A DNA stretch of 64,000 nt from Pollenia angustigena (taxonomy: Eukaryota; Arthropoda; Insecta; Diptera; Polleniidae). The stretch is from the NCBI GenBank assembly GCA_930367215.1, contig OV884059.1, forward strand, positions 20,918,945 through 20,982,944, written 5' to 3'. Positions 34,366-46,300 of the stretch are shown one piece after another (the first letter of the stretch is position 1; each line of letters starts with the position of its first letter). A program made the position numbers and the translations under genes. The notes under the pieces are model-generated. The model saw nothing but the letters and a program-made list of their open reading frames with translations. It did no database searches and was not told the DNA's origin.

Positions 34366-37300
34366 ATGATTCGTCACAAATCTTTTGAATTTGTACTTTT
34401 TTGTTTAACTTTAGTGGGCTCAAGTCAACAGCAGGTTAAGATCGATTTATTTCCCTTAACAATTGTTCATATAAATGATTTCCATGCCAGGTATGTAAAC
34501 ATTAATACAAACATATTATTCATTGAAGTTTAACTTTAAGTTTTCTCTTTTTGAATAATGTATTATTTAAAAAAAAAAAACGTTTTTATGAAAATTCGTT
34601 TGTTTCAATTTAAAAAGACGCAATATTTTATATGTATGTAGTACATACGTGGTTAATAAAAAAAAATGGTTAGTTTTTATGAGTGCGTGTATAAATATAT
34701 TTGAATATATAGTGAAACTTCGATATAGCGAATCTGAAGGGGTTCAAAAAATACTTGGTTATAGCTATTGATTCGTTGTATATATAATAAAATTTGAAAA
34801 TGTATGAAAAAAATTAGTTTTAACTTTACAAGTTATTTTTTTCCAAAGTCTGTCTGTCAATTAATGCCAACAGAAACTTATAGACGTTAAAGATTTTGGG
34901 TTTCTCAATATACCGTCAAAAAACATTGTTGTCAGTTGGCAACACCTCTCAAAATACATGTAAAAGTTGGAAGTCAAGTTGAGTGAATTAATCTGTACAG
35001 AAAAAAATGTGCAGTTTTTCGTTGGGAAAAAAATAATCGCGTAATGAGAAAACGGCCATTAGACTTTGTTGTTTTAGTTACGAGACCTTAAATATTTGCC
35101 TTAACTTTTATTTTGTTCTTACTTCGTTATAGAGGCTTTTGAATGAATACTTCGCTATAAAGAAATTGATTACGGGATTTTAAAAGTTTGCTTAAACTTT
35201 ATTATACCTTTCACCACAAGTGGATAATAAATATATAAATAAATAAATGTTTTTAGATTTTTCCGAGCCCAAATTGTAAAAAGCAAGTGAAAAGTAAATG
35301 TTCTACTTAAACGCGTTTCTTTAAAAATCTGTCAAATCGGTTAAACTCCTTGAGAGCTATCTAACAGGTAAGATCAAAAAATTAATACTTTGCTCCCAAG
35401 AAAATATCTGCCGGTGTCCCTCAAGGCAGCATATTAGGGCCGCTACTGTATAATCTATATAATCAACTTTTGCAGACGACACAGTATATGTGACAGCGCA
35501 TAGAGAAAGGGACCAGTAAGGTAAAGGGAACAGTAAAAACAAACTACACAAAACAAGAGTTAGGGACGACCTACGCGCGTTTTCAAGGTTGACCAACAAG
35601 GTTGAGATGTGTTGCTTTCAAATTAGACCAATACCAACACGCTCAGTGATGGTACACCAAAGATACATGTATTTAAATCTTTAAAATCTATTTTTCTTTC
35701 TATTTGCCGCGTCTTATATAAGTGTTAATCAGGACCCAAAAGTTGCGTTGCAGCATCTACAGTCCCACATCAATGAACTAGAGGCCTGGCTAGAAAATTG
35801 GAAAGTAAAGGTTAAATGCGCTCACTTAGCTTTCACGCTCGGAAGACAAATGTGCCCAGCTGTAAAAATAAATAACACCACTGTTCCGGTAAAAAATCAT
35901 GTAAAGTACTTGGGAATTCATACAGATAGAGGCTTGACATGATCTCGTCATATTGAAGCGAAAAAAAACGGCAATGAAACAAAGCAGCTCAACTTTATTT
36001 CAAATTCAAATTTGTCCTAAGACAACAAAGTTCTCTCCAATATGGCATCCAATTATGGACTACTGTATGCGCTTCAAACATCCAGGAGCTACAAAGAAGA
36101 CAGTCTAGGATATTACGACAAATCTTCTGCGCCCCATGGTATAATGACAACGTAATGACAATATCCACAGAGATCTTAACATCCCTAACATTCAGGATGA
36201 TCTGCTACAGTCAGCGTTAGCGTTGGATATTTTCAAAAAGTACCAAAAAAGGGATATTTAAAAACAAAGTGGCACCAAAAAGGGGATTTAAGAAAAAAGG
36301 GGAACTTCTACGAAGAATGGTATACGCATTAAAACAAGTGGCAATTCCAAGTGCACTTGCCTGCAAATATGCACATGTTTACATAATTTATTCGCAATAA
36401 ATACATAAGCTAACCACGCATTACAAGAAAAAAGGTTTCATATAATCTTGCTTACATAATAAAACTGAAATTAAAAAATTTTTCTCTACATTTAGTAAAA
36501 GTATCAAGCTGCAAAAAAGTATCACATTTGGGTGCATTTTGTAAAAGTAGCAAAATAGTATCCAAACAGTCGAAAAAGTGGCAAATTGCTACTTTAGTAT
36601 CACCAGCGGTAACGCTGGCTACAGTTCGAAGGCCACCAGCGGCTAAAAAGATCTGACACTTTGAGCCTAGCAGGCTTTTTTGAAACTAGAATACAGTACA
36701 TTAGCGATTAAATTTGTAATAACTAAGAAATTACAATTAGGATAAAGCCTTGAATACATATTGTTAATTTCAACAAAATAGATTCAATATTAAAAAAATC
36801 GGTTGAAAAGTTGCCTAGTTATAATCTAAATACTAATAAAATTAGCCTTAAGACATTACAATTTGTATAACAACTTAACTTTTAGGGCTCAAGTATGACC
36901 TATGGAGACGTTTGATATATCAAAAGATCGGAAATATTTAGCAGAATATATTTTCGACGGGAAATTTTTTCTTTAAATATATAAAAGATTTGACCAAAGT
37001 ATATTTTTTTAAATACACATTTTCGGGAAACTCAGATCTTCCTGAGTCCAAGTTTATAACCCATATGGCAAATTTGTTTCTTGACGATCAAGAATAAATT
37101 TTAAGATAAGCATGGATATAAGCGAGTTTTTATGGATATTTCTCGTTTAATAGCACGAAAACTTGTGCAAATAATAAAATACAAAAAAGCGATAAATACT
37201 CTATAAATATATGTATATATACTGTACTTAGGCAGGCGCGGATTCAGGGGGGGGGGAAATAAGGAAATTTCCCCCCCGTAAATTATAAAAATATGTTTTG

Positions 37301-40300
37301 TTTATTTCGATAATACAAGAATACCCATTAATATTATTTTTTTTAAGTGTACAAAATTTTTGGAAATCCCAGCAAGGGTTTTTTTTATTGAATCTCTAAC
37401 CAAATTTTCAATAAGTATCCAAATCTTAATCCTAATAGTTATTTATTAGATATTTTCAATGAAACATCTAGTTTACTGTTTTCAAATACTTATAATTTTA
37501 CATTCAATCCCAGCAGGTGCCATCTATATCCAAAGACTAAACGTCTGACTTGATAGCCCGCATTATTTGAATTATTAATAATTAAAAAATGAATTATTAA
37601 TAAGCCTTAGTTTGAATATGCAATATGTGTTGTATATATGTGTTATATGAATCAAAATTCTATTCGATAATTTTTGACGAACGCACGGATTTGTCGCGGA
37701 AAAGCCAGATTTCATTATCTTTAAAATATTTCAACATACAACAAAAAGTTGTTAGGGAAGAATTTGTTAGCTTTGTTGTAAACGCGTTTGAAGAGCCTTC
37801 ACAGGATATTGATAATGACGCTGATGTGTCAATTGATGCAAAGGAACTATCATCAATAGTTCTTAAAACTTTGACAAATTTTGGTCTTGACCTAAAAAAT
37901 TGTTTAGGAATTGGAACTGATGGGTGTCCTTTGATGTCAGCAGAAAATGGAGCTGTTAAAAAATTCTGGAAACCGCGACAAACGCCTTGCTATTCCCATA
38001 AATCAAACAACTCAATTTCTAAAAGCAATAAAGTGCCACTAATACAAAAAGTTATATCATTTGTTAAAGAAACGACAAAATTTTTATATATAATCATCCC
38101 AGGCAAAACACAGTTTTAGTAAAGTTGTTGTGGTGAAATATTTTCCTCAAAAATAAAAATCGGAAAAAAGAAAAAATTGGGTTTTAGATATTTCAAAAAA
38201 TTGTTTATTGTTGTTTTCGTAAGAAACTTACGTTCGGGTTGGGGTTCGTATAAACAATGACAATTTGATCGAAAAAAAGAGCTTCGATATAAACATTAAA
38301 AGCATAAGCGCTAGAACATAGAGAGAAGGAAAAGAAAGAAAAGAAATGTCAAATTCATATACGAGTACTAACTGAACACTGAACTGGGGTATTTCATACG
38401 TAAACAAAAGTATTTGGGAGCCAAACTTTCTACATTATGCGAGACAAGATGGGTGGATCGTCACGACTCAGCTTTACACTTTGCAACAAGTGTACATCAT
38501 ATAGTGGAAGCTTTGGAAAAAATATCTGAGTGGAAAGGTAGAGATACTTCATCAAAAGCCTTATATTAAGGAACTCATTCAGAACTTTTGAATTTATTTG
38601 CGGAATAAACATATTAAGTATGATACTTATTGTAACACAGCCGCTTAGTAAAATTTTACAAAAGCATGATATAGATCTGCAAAAAGGATCAAGCCTTATT
38701 AAAACTTTAATCATGTGCCTTGAAGAAAAAAGAAATAGAGCCGAAGAACAATTTAAAGCGATTTTTGAAAAAGTGAAAGTTAATCGAGGTTCCAATCTAA
38801 AAGACAAGATTTGAACGAAATAATCACATCCAAAATGTTGAAGATTTCTACCGAGTTGTAGGTTTCATTTCATTTTATTGAATTTATTTTAGATGATCTC
38901 AAAACACCTTTCCAATAGATATCTTACAAAACTTTTAAAACCACAACTCGAGATAAACACCTACTAACATCTTAACTTGAGCGTGAACTGTAGCATTGGC
39001 AACAAAGATAGAAAATATCTGAAAATCTATCAGATAACGTTGTAGATGCTTTAATAAACTATGTTGAAGATTTCTACCCAAATCTAAGAAAAATATTTCA
39101 AATTTTCGTTTCAATGCTCGTCAGTAATGCTACGGGCGAGAGGTCATTTCCTACCCTTCGTCGAATAAAAACATGGCTCAGATCAACAATGACAAACTGA
39201 ACATAGACTGTACTATCTAAATTTGCCTTACAAAGAAATCATAAATTACTTATTTAAAAAGATTAGTTTATTTTAATTTATATTGAATATTTTATTTAAC
39301 CTTTTGTTGATATTTTTAAATATAATATACACATACTCCTTTTAATAAACTTTTAAAAACAAATTTTTTTTTGTATCATAAAAAATTTCCCCCCCGTAAG
39401 GCTCAAGCTGGATCCGCGCCTGACTTAGGTATATATAAACTTATGTTCTTTTCTAACCGAGTATAGCCCTCTTACTTGTTTTTTTATTATACTAGTTTCG
39501 TTGTATAGAGGCATTTGAATGACTACTTAGCTTTATAGTATTTCCTCGTTAAAGCTTAAAGCCATGCATCACTTTTCTAAACAATCGTACGGTTTATTTA
39601 GACGAAAATCTGACGTTATTCTATCCGATATAAAAGAAAATGTCTGCCAAATCTATTGTTACAAGAAAATGGAGCTATGAAGAATATTTTTTATGAGCAT
39701 TTTCATAAACATTTGCAGGTCGGACGGCAATTTGATTTTTTTGACAAATCGTATCACTGAATAGGATTGTGAATCACCGACTTAAAGACTATTTTTGTAT
39801 TAAAAACTTTGCAATAAAGAGGTTTTTTCAGGGGTCTCAGGAAAAAAATTCCTTATACTGAGTTTTTCGTTATAACGCAGTTCGTTGTAGGTACGTTTTA
39901 CTGTAGTTAGGTTCTTTATAAGTGCCAATTTACACGTTGCAAGTCTTATTGACTAGCTTGCTACCTTATAGGCGAGAGAGAGTGAGAGAGAAACGTTTAT
40001 TTTCCTCTCTTCACTCTCGTTATAAAGTAGCAAGCTGATCAATAAGACTTGCAACGTGTGAATTGGGACTAAGCGCAAAAATGTTTTTAAATCATGTGAT
40101 TTAAAATCAAATAAATATTATAAGCAGAGAAGACGAAAAAAAGCAATATTCAATACTTACTTTTACAGCAAAAAGAAATTGATAAAACAGCAAAAAAAGC
40201 ACTAAACAACGTTTTATTCTAATTCTTCCACATCATCAAAATTATAACAATATACTCTCATGTGGGCTTTTATGTTTTCAAATTTTAATTTTCTACGTCG

Positions 40301-43300
40301 ATCTGTTAAAAGCAAATTTAAGTTTGAGAATTTCTTCAGAGGACAAACTTTTTACATATTCATCTTTTGGAAATATATTTTATTTAATAATAAATTTCTA
40401 TTACATTTCTCTTTCGGCATTTTTAAAACTTTTTTATTTATTTCTATTTTTAACAGCCTACTATGATTTCAGATGATTGTTTTTAAAATGAAAACAGAAG
40501 GCAAATTATGGCAGTCGTTATCGAATACTTTTTCGATTCGAAAGCAATTTTATTTCAGTCGAAACTGAACGAAGCGTAATTATTTTTTCAGTGTTGTATT
40601 TTTTTCAAATAAATACTTCACAACACTAAAAAAATAATTTCGATCCGCTCAGTATGGACAGAAAGAATTAGAAACAAAATTGCTTTCGAATCGAAAAAGT
40701 ATTCGATCACGACTGCCATAATTTGCCCCCAGAGTTGCAAAAAGGTAGTAACCAAGAGGAATTCGCCTTGGTAGTAACATACGAATCAATACAAAAATGG
40801 GAATTTTAAACATAAAAATCCAAAAAAAAAAAAGAAACACCATTGTAAAAGAAGCAAAAACAGCAGGTTTTATAAAAAACAGCTAAAAAAGCAAAAAAAG
40901 CATTTTAGTCTTCTCTGATTATAAGATTAAACTAATTAATCGTATTAAGTAAATAAACGTAAGCAAGATTTGAGTTTAGAGCACCTTTGGAATCTTCGTT
41001 TTTATGAAGCTGTTTTAAAATATATCCAGCGAAAAAGAATTAAACATTGATATGCTTAAATCTAAAATTGACAAAAATATCTATCCAAAAATTTACAAAT
41101 TTTTATAAGTGGCAATAAGCCTTCCTATTAGTTCCGCTAGTTTCGAAAGAAGTTTTTCAGCTATGCGTAGCATAAAAACATGGTTACGTAGTGAAATTTG
41201 TCAGGAACGATTTTCAAATTTAGCAGTTTCGCTTCTGATTTTTTTTAACGAAGAAAATAGTAACGAACGGTATTAAGGGTTGTGTTTGTCTAGACAAACA
41301 CTAAAAAAATAGATATCGTTCCTGGGTGTGTGAGCCCAACGCTAAATAATGTTCCGTTTATTTTCGAACACCGGTTTTAAATATTGAAAATGAAATAGTA
41401 AAATACAAAATTACTTCAGATAGAAAACTAACGTTAGAGTAACCTTTTGATTTTAATATAATTATTATTGGTGGCTAAATTTTAAGGGCCGCTGTTGATT
41501 TTGAATAAAACACAAATTATTAAGGACATTATTGCCATTTCTTCTTATTATGATAATGTATGGAACAAAATATCGACCTCGGCGGCACACCTCCATCCGA
41601 TGGTCCAAATTTTCGATGACGCTGAGGCATAATTGAGGTTCTATGCCGTTAATGTGCCGAATTATCTCATCCTTCAGCTCTTGAATTGTTGCTGGCTTAT
41701 CGACGTACACCTTTTCTTTCAAATAACCCTAAAGAAAGAAGTCCAACGAAGTCAAATCACATGATCTTGGAGGCCAATTGACATCGCCATTGAATTTGTT
41801 GCGCAAAAGAGCCATTGTTTCGTTAGCTGTGTGGGAAGTGGCACCGTCCTGTTGAAACCAAATATCGTCCACATCCATATCTTAAAATTCGGGCCATAAA
41901 AAGTTCGTTATCATCTAACGATAGCGATCACCATTTACATTAACTGCCTGACCGGCCTCATTTTGGAAAAAATACGGCGCATAAGCCGCACCAAAAATCC
42001 ACTGTTTGTGTGGGCTTTGGTTTTTCGACAGTCACTCTTGGATTATCATTCGCCCAAATGTGGAAATTCGGCTTATTGACGAATCCACTGAAGTGAAAAT
42101 GTGTTCTTCGAGAATTGATCACCCACTGTTGCCATTTCTTGCCACCATTCTGACCATTGACGACGTTTGGAATGGTCAAGAGGCTTTAGTTCTTGAGTTA
42201 ATTGCACCTTATAAGCGCGTAAAAGCAAGTTTTTATGCATAATCTTCTTCAACGACAAGCGTGAGAGGTGCAATTGTTGGGCACGGCGACGAGTTGAGGT
42301 GGACGACTCTTTAGCCACACTATCGCGAACAGCAGCAATATTTTCTGCAGTACGAGCATGCACTGGTGTTTTCACATCTCCTACAGACCCGGTTTGCCAA
42401 AATTTTTGCACGATTTTTCCGATTGTACGCACATTTAGACGATTAAATTCCCGAAAAAATCACGAAGTGAATGATATGCATTTTGATTTGAACGCCCATT
42501 TTCATAATAAACCTGAATAACTTTATCGCGTTGCACGATTGTGTATTCTTCCATGGTTCAAATTGAGTTAGTCTAAAATTGAGAAATGTTAAATGAAAAG
42601 CAGAAAAAAACTTGACGTTTAGGTGTGGTTCACATTCAACATGTAAATGTAATTTTAAACTCGGAACACTAGTTACCTTTAATTTCTTAATATAGGTACT
42701 TTGTTTTTTGTTACCTTCATTGCAGACTGAATTTTTGTGATATATTTTTATACCCACACCACAATAGTGGAGAGGGTATTATGCATTTGTCCATAATACC
42801 GATCGACTCAGAATAACTTTCTAAGTCGAACTAAGGATGTCCTTCCGGCTGGCTGGCTGTCCATGTAACCTTGTGCGCAAAGTACAGGTCCCAATTTTGG
42901 AGATAATTTGATAAAATTTGGGACATAGGACAAGGACCAAGCCTTTTGAAAATAGGCCAAATCGTAGGACCACGAGGAAAGATATGGGGAAATTTCTTCC
43001 TTTCAGAAACTATCAAACCGATTTTAATGAAATTTAAAACATAGATAGAACCCTATCTATATGGACACAAAAGGTATGCGTTTTTAAAAAAATAGGACCA
43101 CGAGGGGAGATAGGGTCAATTTCTGCCTCTTAAACCGATTTTAATGAAATTGAAACCATAGATAGATCCATGGTATACCAAACAGTATTTTAATAAATTG
43201 TATGGAAGGACGTGTCAACAACCAACATACTGACGTTATTTATACAGACTTCAGTAAGGCATTTGATAAGGTAAATCACAACCATCTTCTGAAAAAAATT

Positions 43301-46300
43301 TATATTATGGGTTTCGACAAAATTTATGTAAGCTGGCTAAAATCATATCTACTCGGCAGAATACAATGCGTAAAATTTCTAAGCCTATATTGGTAAAATC
43401 CGGTGTTCCGCAAGGTAGTCACCTAGGCCCTCTTTTGTTTCTGCTCTTTATCAACGACATGCCTGAAATTATTAAACATTCACATATACTAATGTTCGCA
43501 GACGATGTAAAAATATTCTGAAACTTCACGAACTCTTTAGACCACATTTATCTTCAGGAAGACTTAGATACCTTATATAATTGGTGTAAACATAACCTAA
43601 TGGAATTAAACCTAATGAAATGTAAACACATGCTCTTTTCTAGAAAACGTTGTATTATAAATAGCTATAAACTCGTTGACTATAAAATCGAGAAATATGA
43701 CACAATTGTGCATCTTGGCATTTTACTGGATGTAAAATTGAATTTTATTCAACACATAACAATGACTGTCAACAGGGCTCATTGTACTCTGGCTTTTATT
43801 AAACGTTGGGCGAAAGAATTCAATCATCCTTTCGTCACTAAACAACTTTACACATCTCTCGTTAGACCAATCATGGAATACGGTTCGATTATATGGGATC
43901 CACATTATATGGTTCATAATGATCATATTGAATCCATTCAAAAACAATTCTTACTTTTTTGCCTGAGAGATAGATACCGAGGATATGATAATCTCCCCTC
44001 ATATCCTACAAGATTATCCTTAATACGTTTGCCAACACTGAAACGTCGCAGAGTTATGCTAAATGTCTCATTTGTAATTAACTTAATAAATGGAAAAGTA
44101 TGCTCCAATTTTTTATTAAGCAGATTATCATTTAACATTGCACGACGTACGGTACGGTACTATAATCCCTTATTTATAAAAACTTTCCGAACTAATTATG
44201 CTATGGCAGTCCCATTTAGAAAACTGTGTTGTTGCTTTAATGAAATGTTTGAATTTGTTTGATCTAGAGCAAGATGTAAATATTGTGAAACGTTATATTA
44301 TAATTAATGGTGTTTTCTTTTCTGCAAAAAAATGTTACACTTTATTTAAAAAAATGCAATTTGGTGTCTGTTTCTTAAAAATTTTGCTCCCGAAAAGGGT
44401 TAGTTCTTTAGAATAAAACAAGCCACCCTTTTCGGGAGGAAAACTTTTAAGAAACAGAACCAAATTCATTTCCTTTAAAATAAAATGTCACATTTTTTTG
44501 TAGAAAAGAAAACACCATAAGTTAAATACTCATGTGTATTAGGCTGTAAGGATTTATCCATAGACCTAATTATATTAAATAAATAAATATCTATATGGAT
44601 ACATTAGCTATACAGTTTTTCGAAAATATGACCACAAGGGAAGGTAGGGGCAATTTCTTCCTCTCACAAACTTTAAAATCAATTTTACCAAAAATAATTA
44701 TCCTTATAAGGTTATTAATCGTATAATTAACTCTGTTCGACGACAAAAACGCATAAGTAATAATAGCAATTTGAATGCAACAGAAATTAGTTACGCATAT
44801 CTATCCATCAATGAGGATAATGTACAAACCAATAATGAAACATCATCATCGCCAGATAATTTTGCATCATTAACTTATGTTCCGGTTTTAACAAGAGTGA
44901 TAAAAAAGATTATATTAATTCATATTGTAATTTAATAACTCTTTTAAAAAAGTAAATAGTATATATGTTTCAACGTAGGTTTATTTGATTTAAATGTAAT
45001 TTTGAAAAATTCATAAATTTTATTTCAATGTAATTTCGAATAATCATTTCTCAATTATATATAAATAAGGTAAATTTTCAAATTGTTATAAATTTCTTAT
45101 AATACTTATGTATATTAATTAATAAGACTTATTATTATAATTGGTATAGATCCTGAAGATGAACGTTTAGTTCGAAATATATAGATCAAGAAAATATAAT
45201 AACGTCTTTTTATTTAAAAGGATTAAGGAGAGGCATGAAATAACTCCCCACGAAATAACTCCCCAAAAATAAAATGAAATAAGTCCCCAATTCAGAAATG
45301 AAATAAGTCCCCAAATCAAAATGAAATAAATTCCCAAAAATTGGGGAGTTATTTCATTGGAAATAAGTCCCCATTTCCTGAAATGAAATAAATCCCCAAA
45401 AAGTATTCAAAACATCCAATCAATTCAAAATAGGGGGGGGGGGGGTGCTTTTTTACCATGGGAGGTAAGGCCATGATGGCTTTATTTGCTCAATTTTGCG
45501 AAGTGAGAGATATAGCCATATTTTTTTTCCCAAATGAGAGGCAAAGCCATATTTTTCCAGAATATGGTTACGCATGGGTGGGGTGCTTTAAAACCATGGG
45601 AGATAAGGCCATGATGGCTTTATCTCTCATTCAAAAGGGAGATAAAGTCTTTTATTTTTTTTGTTCATTTGAATGGGAGATAAAGCCATCATGGCCTTAG
45701 CTCGCATTAGCTATATTAGAAAATGGCTTTATCTCTCATTTCAGTTTTGAAGAACTTTTGCATTTTACATTGATTAATAGTTTTCACTTCCGGAAACACT
45801 AAAGTCAAGTATTGAAATCTGGCTTCGCATACTAAAGTTTTTCTGCGTGGCGGCCTGCGGCCGCGCTTAGGGTTTTTTTTCCTCCAGTAGGACACGGCAG
45901 GTGGCTTCGCTGAATAAAGTTTTTCTGCGTGCGTCACAAGAATAAAAAAATGTTTTTCAATGATAACTAAGGATTTTCCCTTTTACAGAATGTTTACACC
46001 ATGCATAACAATATTCTGAAAATGTATGGCTTTATCTCTCATTTGCGAAAATATGGCTATATCTCTCATTTCGCAAAATTTTAAATATGACATTATAGCA
46101 TTAACGCCATCACGGCCTTATCTCCCATGGTAAAAAAGCACCCCCCCCCCCTATTTTGAATTGATTGGATGTTTTGAATACTTTTTGGGGATTTATTTCA
46201 TTTCCGGACGTATTTTAATTTTTTACAAGTTTTAACTAATTTTGAAAATGAAATAAGTCCCCAAAAATTTTTGAGGACTTATTTCATTTTAAATTTTTGG

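Larger units (their letters stand above)
34705..39905. mobile_element. Possible degenerate Tigger-like element, twice invaded
   Basis: TATAGTGAAACTTCGATATAGC at the left and an imperfect inverse at 39861-39905 (GTTATAACGCAG, GTTTTACTGTA) look like decayed pogo/Tigger ends. TTCGTTATAGAGGCTTTTGA at 35127 recurs near 39497. A LINE fragment and a hAT element sit inside. The ends are too diverged for certainty. Confidence 0.4.

Noticed and set aside
42073..42432. Host SETMAR-like gene
   Set aside because: The reading is the transposase N-terminal half alone, with breaks, no SET domain, and inverted ends like its deletion derivative at 28358-28722.
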